A DNA stretch of 64,000 nucleotides, taken from positions 1,116,001-1,180,000 of the forward strand of contig NC_013892.1 of the NCBI RefSeq assembly GCF_000027225.1. The letters are read 5' to 3'. Every line of letters begins with the position of its first letter. Position 1 is the first letter of the stretch. Below are positions 41,001 to 48,319 of the stretch, in pieces. The position numbers and the translations under genes were made by a program. Source of the stretch: Xenorhabdus bovienii SS-2004. Lineage in GTDB: Bacteria; Pseudomonadota; Gammaproteobacteria; Enterobacterales; Enterobacteriaceae. A model generated the notes under the pieces. That model saw nothing but the letters and a program-made list of their open reading frames with translations. It was not told the DNA's origin and searched no databases.

Positions 41001-43370
41001 TGCAGCTATGCCGAAGTACTTCAGGCTGCGCAGACACTGGCCGCGCAGATCCATCAACATCCGCGTAATCAATCTGAGCTGATCGTCATTCAGGTAAGCA
41101 AAGGTAGGGCGCAGATTATTGCTGTTCTGGCCGTCTTACTGGCGGGACGAGCCTACGTCCCCGTTGATATTTCATGGCCGCAGCAGCGCTGTCAGCAGAT
41201 CATTGATCAGACTGACACGCAGTTGGTGATCAGCAGCAAAGCGTGGGCAACCGAAACCTGCGGCATCATCCAACTTGATCCGTACGGCTGCGCCATTAAC
41301 TTAACTGAGCCTCAGCCGATGTCATTACCCGTGCCGATCGCCTGTGACAGTCTGGCTTATGTGATCTTCACCTCTGGCTCTACGGGAACACCGAAAGGCG
41401 TAGCTGTTCGGCATGACACGGCCTGTAACACATTGATAGACATCAACCGTAAATTGAACGTTGTGCGGGGAGATACCTTACTGGCTCTTAATGCCCTGTG
41501 CTTTGATTTATCGGTATATGACATGTTCGGTATTCTGGGCGTGGGGGGAAGGCTGGTGATCCCAAGCGAAGAGCAGCGATACCAGCCAGAGATCTTACTC
41601 AGATTAATTTGTGAACACAGTGTCACGATCTGGAATGCGGCACCGGCGTTGTTCGAATTGCTATTGCAGGAAGTAGAAAATCTGGCAGAGCGGCCTACTG
41701 TTGCGATGGATCGCGTTCTGTTATCCGGCGACTGGATACCGGTTAATCATATACCGCGCTGCCGTGACTGGCTCCCCGGTTGCCGCGTCTTTAGCGGTGG
41801 TGGCGTCACGGAAACTTCGGTGTGGTCGATTCTATTCGAAGTGCCACAAGGCGCCGGCTATAGCCAGAGCATCCCTTATGGCAAGGCACTGGTTAATCAA
41901 TACTTTCTTATTCTAGATAAAGATCTGGAACCTGTACCCGCTCAGGCCATCGGTGAGATGTATATCGGTGGGATAGGTGTGGCCATTGGCTACTATCGTG
42001 ATCCGGTACGTACAGAAGAACGTTTTCTGTATCATCCGATCAGTGGTGAACGCCTGTACCGGACGGGAGATTTAGGGCGTTGGCTACCGGATGGCAACAT
42101 TGAATTTCTGGGACGGATAGACAGTCAGATCAAAATTAATGGTTATCGGATAGAACTGGGGGAAATTGAAAATACGCTGATGGCAATACCGGGCATTCGC
42201 CAGTGTGCTTTGGTTAAAGTCAGTGGCTTATCTGATAGTCTGGCTGCCTATTATGTCAGTGACGAACCGCTGGATGAAACCGATGTGCGTCAGCATCTCG
42301 CACAAGTGTTGCCGCCGTATATGGTGCCGTCTGTGTTGACGCATCTGCCAAAACTGCCGTTGAATGCCAGTGGCAAGATAGACCGTAAACAATTGTCGGC
42401 ATTAAATTACATTGCGCCAAGACAGCATCAGTATCAACCGCCCGAGACCGAACAGGAGCAACAACTCTGTCAGTTATGGCAGCAGAAACTGGAGCTGGAT
42501 CACGTTGGTGTAAACGATGACTTTTTTGAATGTGGCGGGACTTCCATTCTGGCTATTCCTGTTTGTCAGCAGATGTCGGTCTTGTTGGGACAGGCGGTCA
42601 CTGTGATGGAACTGTTCAAGCGACGCAGCATCCGTGGCATTCTTGCAAGCCTTGAATATCAACTGATCCAACCATTGAATAACGGTTCAGCTAAAGAAAC
42701 GTTATGGATGATCCATCCGGCTATGGCGGGATGTGAAGTTTATCTGGACATCGCCAGAACGCTGGATGGCAAACTGACGTGTCTGGGTGTGGATAATTAC
42801 AACCTGTACCACCGGCCGTTAATCATGTCACTGCGTGACATAGCCAGTTTCTATCTGGAGCAGATGGAACGGTATCAGCCATTGACACAAGGCCCGGTAC
42901 GTATTCTGGGATGGTCAATGGGGGGATTAATTGCGCTGGAAATTGCCGCACAACTGGAAGCCAGAGGAATACGTGATATCCATCTCTACCTGCTGGACAG
43001 CTTCTATCGGGTCAGTCTGGGGGCTTTACATCCAAGCTGGCGGCAGATGCTATTACAGGAGCTGGGGCTGGAAGGGGATGCGGCGGTACGAGCGCTGGAG
43101 GCCGGCCCTGCGGACGATGCGATTTGTCAGCATGAGCTTTTGCAACCTCTACAACATAGCCCGGTCACGCTATTCAAAGCGACTCAGTTGCCGGAGTTCC
43201 ACGCTCAATTAAACGAGCAGGGAAAAATCCCGGCAGCATTGCACGCTGATGATAACCAGATAGGACAGGCTTGCCGGCATCTGTCTGTCATACCACTGCC
43301 TTGTGACCACCACAATATTATCGAACTGAAATCACAGATTATTGAAGGTGTGTTGGAGCTGGTGGATTGA
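32004..43370 (+). CDS. Three-module non-ribosomal peptide synthetase (C-A-T-E-C-A-T-C-A-T-TE)
   Basis: About 3,788 residues. Motifs by residue: C1 HHIVVDGGS (about 125); A1 TSGTTGRPKG (about 602) and FDAHVFE (about 647); T1 LGGDSI (about 979); E HHLIVDAVSW (about 1164) and EGHGR; C2 HHIIIDGWS (about 1605); A2 FDAHLME (about 2127); T2 LGGNSI (about 2464); C3 HHISFDGWS (about 2651); A3 TSGSTGTPKG (about 3123) and FDLSVYD (about 3167); T3 CGGTSI (about 3510); TE GWSMGG (about 3636) with a late HH. My hand-read specificity codes are A1 DAFTLGAVCK (perhaps aromatic), A2 DAMMIGCVCK (unknown) and A3 DLYNLSGVWK (cysteine-like). A condensation domain at the very start suggests an acyl or other starter. 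The E domain makes residue 1 D-configured. The ATG at 32004 has AAGGGAG 7 bases upstream. No tailoring enzyme, MbtH protein or exporter is adjacent. Confidence 0.95.
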   Translation: MDNILASPFTRLFWNEWILEPDSVKYNMVMDQTIQGDLDESKLRSAIQGLINQYPLFQYQLDEENGELYWKPGPNSLNTLQIFDSEEKLRQFALQPFDLRQGSLIRFGLFQQAERQFQLVIVLHHIVVDGGSTEEFYHSISDLYNQRPLRHTPLTLDQIAEKFAQYRQQIKTLEEHQPEQFWKTCLTEVAATNPLPYLSELAEDEQELVGEVRFNLPLNDWLHLKRSLRHCTPFLVFKTLWAALIAQYMPDGKVHVSYPVAVTGGESLSLGAQINTAVFPLQLDDTVSFASLYRQTLHYTSSLKAPSGLRFSYWPLFKVLPFTPIRKLNVVVNQAHFKDFCLELEGCEVHYNHRFDNDLADSEWALEYQQQDDQWSFRIRYPRRRFHPEQITALAEQFQQLLVNALTNPEKPIRQFPFLTPDQRITLLKCGHQGEQGDVPETTIHEKFQQQVCLHPQQIALIDNQQQLSYAELEQRSNQLAHLIRERYLQATGQSLSPDTLLPIFMNRGVDMVIAMLAVMKAGAAYLPLDPQVPTQRLAYILTDSQSRLAITDMTHQTILRDYGQNLALLTFGNDWDDYRDQPDSAPQTASEPSSLAYSIYTSGTTGRPKGTLLEHRGVLLMLDGLYARVIEGIERPQRWLQFASLAFDAHVFETFMALCFGHTLVIASEEERHDPELLKKLIETYQVEVATFPPTLLKTKPALPARLQNILVGGEATPQTILDHYAMQGRRIFNAYGPTEASVCVTMHHYQWDGAQNIGRPFPGIQAYVLDEQLQLVPMGMSGELYLSGAVLARGYLGQPELTAKAFIANPFAQHTDDQRLYRTGDQARWLPNGELEYLGRKDFQVKIHGYRIELAEIEQVFIAASGLSQCAAQVRGQDRSHIVLYYVSEITLNEDNLRRTLQLSLPDYMMPSAFVQLASLPMTISGKLDATALPEPDFKQSRYVYRAAETELEHRLQNIWHGILGLDEIGIDDDFFHLGGDSISAIRLVSEMRRQQLPCSTKLLYQCRTIAELAVQLATTPDSQMMHSEQGILQGDFPLHPIQHWFFEQVFAEPHHWNQAFLIRVPPLQPHKLETAIQALVERHDMLRARFIPAERQIYLDINQVAPMALEICHYDPLTDGALHDCLDSWQRDFDITAGPLWRFAYIDGYPDGSARIYCALHHLIVDAVSWRILLDDLKQLYHDKNLGAKTASYRQWQTALTEQLSGFESQCEFWQQQCVSQSDYRPLLEASHTRQFLQQSLEPAASIRLLSVTTGAASFAPNEVLLTAFLHVLGHLSGIANHTLLLEGHGRHLPSVQLDVGRTVGWFTALYPLHFSAEGEEAISLQQVHATLGGVPDSGISFGALRHLGAEASALSLPYSGVIFNYLGQLQAPENDWQISAESAGQTISPRNVDSGLLTLNLWLIGQELHYRWDGLLSQSQLAQLDHGFQTALISLIDTMAPSASKIQQTVDDGIDTALLARLPAGLTPVVAYPANSLQQGFIHHYLSHPDNSTYHFQFVLDYEQPIDLNDYYRAWEYAQQRYPVLRTGFDWQEQPQQIVFRQAELLWQYHDLSTCSTQEQALTALCQQQYHQSFELNKPELMRVCFVKLAADRYSLIHTSHHIIIDGWSSQILLEYVHRTYQQLQAGQMPDTRTDTAYLATQRYYASQIAECRHHWQQRNTRHWESTDISLLFNHNLSNTTRNDVPETQATAHHTLPHADALSLQETARNHGLTLNIMLQFAWHKLLHLFSQQSQTIVGITLSGRNHPVSGIEHSVGLFINTLPLVMDWEPQSTCLQQLRTLHQRMIDLDTYSYQPLAELQPAGEKLFQSIFVYENYPTTALDTLRGNLRTASGNNTDYPLNLIAEGNVEQGLTLSLSYNQNCLDAERANAILQMLGTLLARLPSHLHYPHPQLLALSDDKRRQLLEEWAFAVDQGLELMTLHGLLERQARLTPQNPVLMDDHRTLSYQELDEITSHQAVRLRAAYRRLFQRELASGELIGLCCGRSIDMVVALLAILKAGAAYVPMDTNVPAERLNYILQDSQIRLVLTEPDLAPLFERPDLQQLYLSELADTEATDDIPQPLPQVEPRQLAYVIYTSGTTGRPKGTLVEHCGSAAMARSLFARMEMEQSGVRFLQFSSIVFDAHLMEIFPALVGGHSLVVASDAQRYDLQELQTLLQKWQIGYAMLPPVLLKLKPTLPASLQWLIVGGEATSQDVFDHYADQGINVFNCYGPTESSVCCIVNPYRYNGARNIGRPLAQCAAYVLDSDLQPLPVGAPGELFLSGVGLARGYLNQPELSREKFIPNPFQQHPDHARLYRTGDIVHWLDGGSLEYLGRNDSQVKIRGHRIELGEIECVLANIEGVDQAVAIIHGKESPKIVCYYTVSPLNSSNSIDSSEIRQILAQVLPHYMQPSALIPLPRIPMTINGKLDRRLCPAPVFTDVQQEYTAAETPLQQQCCDIWAALLQCERIGIDDNFFRLGGNSIIAIQLSNRLSQLLQCTIPLVALNRHPTVRSLSAFLSGNCTHLDQIPQAGLQRGSLSFAQLRLWFIETLMQENNVYHIPLLFRLQTDIQTDSFVHSLQAVVHRHQILRCTFEQDEHGKSFLQAHDEALAVVHAEVQADEWHDFLQKEIFRVFDLRCEYPIRATLLQRTESDGQVSHFCLLNIHHISFDGWSLNVFLKELAEFYGAELNNRPPALPPLSIQYMDYAAWQQQMLSSDKLEQLKQFWLKQLQDCPQLELPCDYPRPDIFDHRGSTTFFSLTPQLSHQLRQLARQLDVTLHAVLLTGMNLLLVRYCGKHDIVIGSPIANRSHPQLEPLIGMFVNMLVLRNQVSSEWSVAEQIRQVFASTITSQQHQEMPFEKLVEFLKLNRDLSRHPLFQISFSLEQKATDVDAPFSMQNLAELYDVAKFDLSFGFEEGNDALSGNINYAKALFAPETINEMVRHFQNILMQMVAHPEQLVQDISLYSPEERIALLQPPMETQDAALYSYPLYQGLLDWTRQQPNDIALIDTLGQCSYAEVLQAAQTLAAQIHQHPRNQSELIVIQVSKGRAQIIAVLAVLLAGRAYVPVDISWPQQRCQQIIDQTDTQLVISSKAWATETCGIIQLDPYGCAINLTEPQPMSLPVPIACDSLAYVIFTSGSTGTPKGVAVRHDTACNTLIDINRKLNVVRGDTLLALNALCFDLSVYDMFGILGVGGRLVIPSEEQRYQPEILLRLICEHSVTIWNAAPALFELLLQEVENLAERPTVAMDRVLLSGDWIPVNHIPRCRDWLPGCRVFSGGGVTETSVWSILFEVPQGAGYSQSIPYGKALVNQYFLILDKDLEPVPAQAIGEMYIGGIGVAIGYYRDPVRTEERFLYHPISGERLYRTGDLGRWLPDGNIEFLGRIDSQIKINGYRIELGEIENTLMAIPGIRQCALVKVSGLSDSLAAYYVSDEPLDETDVRQHLAQVLPPYMVPSVLTHLPKLPLNASGKIDRKQLSALNYIAPRQHQYQPPETEQEQQLCQLWQQKLELDHVGVNDDFFECGGTSILAIPVCQQMSVLLGQAVTVMELFKRRSIRGILASLEYQLIQPLNNGSAKETLWMIHPAMAGCEVYLDIARTLDGKLTCLGVDNYNLYHRPLIMSLRDIASFYLEQMERYQPLTQGPVRILGWSMGGLIALEIAAQLEARGIRDIHLYLLDSFYRVSLGALHPSWRQMLLQELGLEGDAAVRALEAGPADDAICQHELLQPLQHSPVTLFKATQLPEFHAQLNEQGKIPAALHADDNQIGQACRHLSVIPLPCDHHNIIELKSQIIEGVLELVD

Positions 43371-43390
43371 GCTGATTTGTTGTGAAAAAA

Positions 43391-43469
43391 CGGCGCAATT
43401 TTTATGTCAGGTATATTGATTGCGCCGAATGATGATGAGAACAGGCTCGGTTTATTGATGAACCGAGCC
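43391..43469 (+). terminator. Two successive hairpins after the NRPS
   Basis: CGGCGCAAT pairs with ATTGCGCCG (43391-43427), and GGCTCGGTT pairs with AACCGAGCC (43444-43469, followed by TTAATAA). Both lie within 100 bases of the NRPS stop and probably end its transcript. Confidence 0.65.
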
Positions 43470-44086
43470 TTAATAAATAACTTTACTTTGGTATGAACCT
43501 GCGATTCTGCTTATTCCCCTTTTCCGTGATCCCACTCTAATTAGAAAAGGTCAGAGTGGGTTCCAGTTCGTTCGGAGCGAAGAACATCAGTAATTTTGTA
43601 GATAAGAAGCCAATCCGGTTCTATATAATTATCCCTATACCCCTTGTAGTTTCCTTGTATACAATTTCAATAGAATCGAAATTAATTATCATTTTATATT
43701 TATTTTACATGACTACGAATGTAATTACATTAAATGCATTTAATTAGCTGAGGATAATATTAAAGTTTATCCATTATCTCATTATATTTAAAATCTAATT
43801 AATATGATTAAGTAATAAATAATCTATTTATCTTCATTCTGATATAAATGAAACCACATAAAAAGCAAAATGCATAAAAAGCAAAATGCATTATTGGCAA
43901 TTTATTTATTATGAATTTTTTGGCACGATTATTATCGATGTAAGAATTATGTGATCACAGAAAATTAAAAATGATATTTTTTCATTTTGTGGCGGTAGCT
44001 TTCTTCAATATATTGCCTTTCATCATATATTAACCGTGACGAGGTTATAACTCTTGATCACAATCACTTAGTCTGAGACAAAAATT
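43470..44086. other. AT-rich intergenic region
   Basis: No supported gene. A 63-codon hydrophobic frame (43556-43747) starts with GTG and has no ribosome site. A further inverted repeat, CCCACTCT/AGAGTGGG, is at 43531-43560. It contains the 16-bp tandem repeat listed separately. Confidence 0.5.
43857..43888 (+). repeat. 16-bp perfect tandem repeat x2
   Basis: The unit CATAAAAAGCAAAATG occurs twice head to tail, followed by a further CAT. It lies about 200 bases upstream of the AAA ATPase gene. Confidence 0.85.
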
Positions 44087-46174
44087 ATGAATATAGCGTC
44101 TGTTTTCTCTGATCCATTTAAGGAAGATAATGATCCTAATCTCGCATTTCTATTTAGCCAACTGGAACGTATCGATCTTGTACTGCAATACCATTTCCAT
44201 TGTATAACCGATCAGCGCAGTGACCTCCTTGATGAATTTCTGTTAAGCGAAGAAGACGTCATAGCCAGGTTAGATAAACCGCTGGGTAAACCTCATTGGG
44301 TCAATGATGATTATTTGGCAATACCCCAGACAGTCAACCCCGTGGCATCCCGATTAACTGACTTGATTGCCCGTTTTGATCTGACAGATTTTGAAAGGGA
44401 TGTGTTGCTGTTAGGTTTATTGCCCCATTTCGATAGCCGCTACTATCACCTGTTTGCGTTGATTCAAGGAGAGCAACAATCCCGACTCCCTTGTTTTGCG
44501 CTGGCATTGGAACTGTTTTGCCACTCGCCGCTGGAGAAACAGGCGCAGCAGGCCAGTTTCCTGCATCGGGCACCTTTGATTGGCTGCCAACTCTTATCCG
44601 TCGATAGCCGTCAAAAAACCTTGACCTGGCTCCAGACCGCCTTTGTGACTGACAGCGGCGTGTATCATTTTTTACTTGGGCATCACTATATTACACCAGC
44701 TTTAGAACATTATGCTGAGTGGATAACGCCCATAGAAACTGGTGGTTATCCGACAGGCTTAAAACAGGCATTGGGTAACTTATTGTTACCTGACCACGAG
44801 GATATTCGATCTATTGTTTTATTACGCGGCACTGCCGGCAGTGCCAGGGCCCATGTCGTCGCCAATATGATGGCGTCGGAAAAGCGACAAACGCTATGGG
44901 TGGATATCGCTAAATTGGCTGATGGCGATGATAAAACAACTCTTTTCCAGATAAAGCATATTTTGCGGGAAATCCGTATGCGTGGAGCTTGTTTATTATT
45001 ACGGAATTTCTGTTTATTAGCCGAGAAAAATAAACAGCTACTGGATTCCCTGTCAGCGTTATTGAATCAGCCTGAATTAAGGGTTATCTGTCTGGTCGAA
45101 CCGTATTCTCCACTGATATGGTTGAAAAAACTCCCGACACTACTGGTTGAAATGCCCGTTTTCACGTCAGTAGAAAAAAACAGACTATTAACGGCCAATT
45201 TACCGCATAACTGTTCAGAGGATATTGATGTTATCACTTTAAGCCAGCGTTACGCGTTTAACCCTGAAACCCTGCCATTGATTTTACAAGAGGCGCAGAT
45301 TTATCAGCAGCAGCGAGATCCTTCGGGTATTTTGCAGCAATGTGATATACGCAAGGCACTCAATTTACGTGCCCAGCAAAATTTCGGCCAATTGGGACAG
45401 CGCATTACCCCTAAACGTTCATTAAAGGATTTGCTGGTATCTGATGAAGTGGCTCAACAGATACAGGAGATACTGATGGCAATTAAGTATCGGGAACAGA
45501 TCTTGGCGGGAGGGTTTAAAGATAAAATTGGCTATAGCGCCGGTATCAGTGCCCTGTTTTATGGTGATTCAGGCACTGGAAAAACCATGGCGGCGGAGGT
45601 TATTGCTGACTGTATTGGCGTTGATTTAATAAAAGTCGATTTATCTACCGTCGTGAATAAATACGTTGGTGAAACGGAAAAAAACTTATCCCGTATTTTC
45701 GATTTAGCAAAACAGGATGCGGGCGTTTTATTCTTTGACGAGGCGGATGCTCTGTTTGGTAAACGTAGTGAAACCAAAGATGCACAAGACCGGCATGCCA
45801 ATATCGAAGTCTCTTATTTACTACAGCGGTTGGAAAACTTTCCGGGTTTGGTTATTTTATCCACGAATAACCGTAACCATTTAGACAGTGCATTTAACCG
45901 ACGTTTTACTTTTATTACCCGCTTTACTTATCCGGATGAGAAAATTCGTAAGAAAATGTGGCAATCAATCTGGCCTAAAAATATAAAATTATCAAAAGAT
46001 ATCGATTTCAATAAATTAGCTAAAGAAACAAGCGTGACAGGTGCAAATATTCGCAATGTCGCTTTGTTGTCTTTATTTCTTGCTGCTGGGAAAGGTAATG
46101 ATGAAGTTAATAACGAAATTATTGAAATGGCATTGGTACGGGAATTAGCTAAAATGGGGAGATTAAGTTTTTGA
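44087..46174 (+). CDS. AAA+ ATPase resembling the eCIS (Afp15/Pvc15) ATPase
   Basis: 695 residues. The N-terminal 200 or so are helical and winged-helix-like. A degenerate first AAA domain has GTAGSAR in place of Walker A and LLLRNF at Walker B (about residues 240-400). The second AAA domain is complete: Walker A GDSGTGKT (about 492), Walker B VLFFDEADALFG (about 550), sensor STNN and arginine finger NRRF. This size and architecture match the ATPase of extracellular contractile injection systems such as Afp and PVC. No sheath, tube, baseplate or toxin gene is nearby, so it is either an orphan or a related stand-alone ATPase. The ribosome site is weak. Confidence 0.75.
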   Translation: MNIASVFSDPFKEDNDPNLAFLFSQLERIDLVLQYHFHCITDQRSDLLDEFLLSEEDVIARLDKPLGKPHWVNDDYLAIPQTVNPVASRLTDLIARFDLTDFERDVLLLGLLPHFDSRYYHLFALIQGEQQSRLPCFALALELFCHSPLEKQAQQASFLHRAPLIGCQLLSVDSRQKTLTWLQTAFVTDSGVYHFLLGHHYITPALEHYAEWITPIETGGYPTGLKQALGNLLLPDHEDIRSIVLLRGTAGSARAHVVANMMASEKRQTLWVDIAKLADGDDKTTLFQIKHILREIRMRGACLLLRNFCLLAEKNKQLLDSLSALLNQPELRVICLVEPYSPLIWLKKLPTLLVEMPVFTSVEKNRLLTANLPHNCSEDIDVITLSQRYAFNPETLPLILQEAQIYQQQRDPSGILQQCDIRKALNLRAQQNFGQLGQRITPKRSLKDLLVSDEVAQQIQEILMAIKYREQILAGGFKDKIGYSAGISALFYGDSGTGKTMAAEVIADCIGVDLIKVDLSTVVNKYVGETEKNLSRIFDLAKQDAGVLFFDEADALFGKRSETKDAQDRHANIEVSYLLQRLENFPGLVILSTNNRNHLDSAFNRRFTFITRFTYPDEKIRKKMWQSIWPKNIKLSKDIDFNKLAKETSVTGANIRNVALLSLFLAAGKGNDEVNNEIIEMALVRELAKMGRLSF

Positions 46175-46641
46175 AAATTACAGCAATAAAAGCACTAAAA
46201 TATTAAATAAAATTATTAACAGATTATTATCTGAATGGGGAGGCTAATAGTGTGGTTATTATCACAATCAATGATTGCAATATCTATCTTGAAAAGATAT
46301 ATACAGGTAATATTTTTGGGGTTGAATTCTTCTTTATTTAAATGAAACTTATGAATAATGACTTTTATTTATTATTGTGATTTAACATTCAATTATTATT
46401 TAATTAGTATTTGTTATTTTAAAGCATAATTTCCCTACGGAGAATGATTTATATATTCAATTGTTGACAAATAATGATGTCTATATATTATTGTTACATC
46501 AGTAATGAGATCGTTATGCTGAATAGCTGCGTAAAATAATGTATTTAAGGTAAGGGAACAATACATCCATTAACAGCTTATAGCGTTATGAATAGCTCTA
46601 TCATATTAAAAAAACTCTATCATTTTAAAAAAGGAGTTCAG
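46175..46641. other. AT-rich intergenic region
   Basis: Nothing recognisable. It contains an in-frame upstream extension of the LysR fragment without its own ribosome site. Confidence 0.45.
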
Positions 46642-46932
46642 ATGTTTACTTCAAAAGAATTACTAAATTTTATTGCTGTAGCTAAAAATAAATCAATAAA
46701 TAAAGCAACACAGGAGCGTTTTATCACACAGTCACCCATTTGTCGTAGCTTAAAAAAATTGGAATTTTCATTAGGTGTCAAACTTTTTCAAAGAAAAAGC
46801 CACGGATTAGTTTTAACAGAGGAAGGAGAATGCTTATATAATAAAGTTTCACCAATTTGTGAGCAGCTTGAAAATATTGAAAATGATTACAAGAATCATA
46901 AATTACCCTATTGTTCTGTTTATCAAAAATAG
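46642..46932 (+). CDS. HTH-only LysR-type protein
   Basis: 96 residues covering just the LysR DNA-binding domain (LLNFIAVAKNKSINKATQER then FITQSPICRSLKKLEFSLGV and KLFQRKSHGLVLTEEGECLY). The linker helix stops soon after, and the effector domain of about 200 residues is absent. The ATG has a good AAGGAG site 5 bases upstream, so it may be a real short regulator and not merely debris. The surrounding 1.2 kb is decayed, so a truncated gene is equally possible. Confidence 0.6.
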   Translation: MFTSKELLNFIAVAKNKSINKATQERFITQSPICRSLKKLEFSLGVKLFQRKSHGLVLTEEGECLYNKVSPICEQLENIENDYKNHKLPYCSVYQK

Positions 46933-47053
46933 ATATAATTATGTAATGTGAAATTATAAAATCTCTACTAACATAATTACTCTAAGTATTTATGATATGA
47001 TATTCCCTATATCTTAATTTCCACTAATAATCGGATTAAAAAAGAAACACAAC

Positions 47054-47482
47054 ATGCCTTTTTATTTTAAAGAAACAGCAGAAGAAAAAATGTGGTCAAT
47101 GCAGCCATTCATTCTATTGATGGGGATAGAGACAGCGCTACATCAGAAATAGTCTGGAACTCGAATAATATGTTTAGAAGCAGTTGTTAGAACTTTGCTT
47201 GGCACGGGGATTGGTACAGGAATCAATCTTCTTGGTAATATGGCGGTTGACAAATTAGATGAGAAATTGAAGATTGCACACCCTTACCCTAAAACAATGA
47301 ATATGATATTTGATATAAATAATTATGATAAAAATTTTGTTACTAAAACCATTAAAAATAATTTTCAAAAAGATAACCTAAAAGACACCGTTGGCAGCGG
47401 GATAGTATCAGGAATTGCAGGTAAATTAAGTCCAGTAAAAATCCCCATATATAAAATTTCCGACTTTGGCTGTATCACATAA
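47054..47482 (+). pseudogene. Decayed gene of unknown family
   Basis: One reading frame runs from an ATG at 47054 to a stop at 47482, interrupted by a TAG at about 47150. The second part is protein-like: a glycine-rich stretch (LLGTGIGTGINLLGNMAVDK) then a charged C-terminus. A neighbouring frame encodes SIDGDRDSATSEIVWNSNN across the break, suggesting a frameshift. The glycine-rich helix recalls secreted toxin or effector proteins, but I do not recognise the family. Confidence 0.35.
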
Positions 47483-47559
47483 TAAATCATCATAACCAAT
47501 GAAAAATGATAAAGCCCAACATATATTAGATTTTACTCATGGTATTACTGAGGTTTTAA

Positions 47560-47803
47560 ATGAAAGCCATTCTTCATCGTCTTCTTGGCCTAAAAATATT
47601 AGGTTGGGCGTATTCGAATGAACTCTCTGAGAACAATGAAAGTAGTACTGAAAGACATACAAGAGGGTATTTAAGTGGTAATTCAGTATCAATTCATAAA
47701 ACAGGACGGCAGAAATGTTTATGTCATGTTGAGTGATATAGCGGCTATTGACACCCCGAATGCGGATATAAAGGAGATGTTTTCGGGAGAAAAATCGGTG
47801 TAA
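47560..47803 (+). pseudogene. Overlapping short ORFs, probable gene debris
   Basis: Two frames overlap. A 59-codon ORF starts with ATG at 47560. A second frame ends QYQFIKQDGRNVYVMLSDIA then AIDTPNADIKEMFSGEKSV and a stop at about 47803. The latter has an antitoxin-like beginning (short Phd/XRE-associated proteins often start this way), but the evidence is thin. It directly abuts an IS630 end remnant. Confidence 0.3.
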
Positions 47804-47896
47804 CGTATAAATATTTTTCAAAATAATCAATTAATTGTAGGAGATTCAGTCTGATTTGTGCGATTTGATAAATTGTAAAAACTAAACTGACTGAGT
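47804..47896 (+). mobile_element. Remnant of an IS630 copy-B-type left end
   Basis: CGTATAAATATTTTTCAAAA and the following 80 bases align, with changes, to the left end of IS630 copy B (22964-23073). The shared features in the same order are TTTTCAAAATA, a GGxGAxTCAG block, a TTTGTGCGAT/TTTTTGCGAT block and GACTGAGT. No transposase remains. Confidence 0.6.
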
Positions 47897-47955
47897 TGGT
47901 AGAGTACAACTTTGCCAAAGTTAGGGTAGCGAGTTTGAATCTCGTTTTCACTCCA
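47893..47955 (+). pseudogene. tRNA-Gly(GCC) remnant
   Basis: GAGTTGGTAGAGTACAAC, the anticodon-loop TTGCCAA, and GAGTTTGAATCTCGTT then CTCCA match tRNA-Gly(GCC) from the D-arm through CCA with scattered substitutions. The 5' acceptor strand is replaced by sequence matching the IS630 remnant, and the 3' acceptor has changed, so the acceptor stem cannot pair. It is non-functional as a glycine tRNA. Confidence 0.75.
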
Positions 47956-47995
47956 AATTCAGGATGATAGATTTTTATCAAAATCTGCAAGTCAC

Positions 47996-48023
47996 AAAAA
48001 AAGCGCCTCAGGGCGCTTTTTTT
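47996..48023. terminator. Rho-independent terminator
   Basis: An A-run, stem AAGCGCC/GGCGCTT with loop TCAG, and a T-run of seven. It is bidirectional in form. It lies 40 bases after the tRNA remnant and is probably that tRNA's original terminator. Confidence 0.85.
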
Positions 48024-48254
48024 GCTTTCAGGATCTCTGACCAAAGCTAACCACCACATGAATATTTGTGTCTGTTCTGTCAGTGTTATATTGCGGTTGA
48101 CTAATCTCAAAACCCTCTGTTAGATTAAATACACCTGATATAGTCACCTTCATAAACAAATCTAACGTAATCTCTTTAAAGTCAGAATAAGCACATAACG
48201 AAAGCATTTTCCATAACTTAGCTGTCAGCAAATCATCTCTAATCTGTCCCTAAG

Positions 48255-48279
48255 GATTTTTAGGGGCGATTTTTAGGGG
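48255..48279 (+). promoter_or_regulatory. Direct repeat GATTTTTAGGGG x2 upstream of the FAD oxidoreductase
   Basis: Two identical 12-base units sit 13 bases apart, start to start. The first overlaps a small CCCTAA/TTAGGG inverted repeat. The pair lies 40 bases before the start codon. It is a possible activator- or repressor-binding site; no regulator is suggested by neighbours. Confidence 0.4.
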
Positions 48280-48319
48280 TATTTATCTATCAACGCGCAA
48301 TGTGAAGAGGATAGAACCG

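Noticed and set aside
43556..43747. 63-codon hydrophobic plus-strand ORF after the NRPS
   Set aside because: GTG start without a ribosome site, and composition typical of AT-rich non-coding DNA.
48028..48231. 67-codon minus-strand ORF upstream of the FAD oxidoreductase
   Set aside because: No plausible start signal. It overlaps a terminator region and shows no known family pattern.
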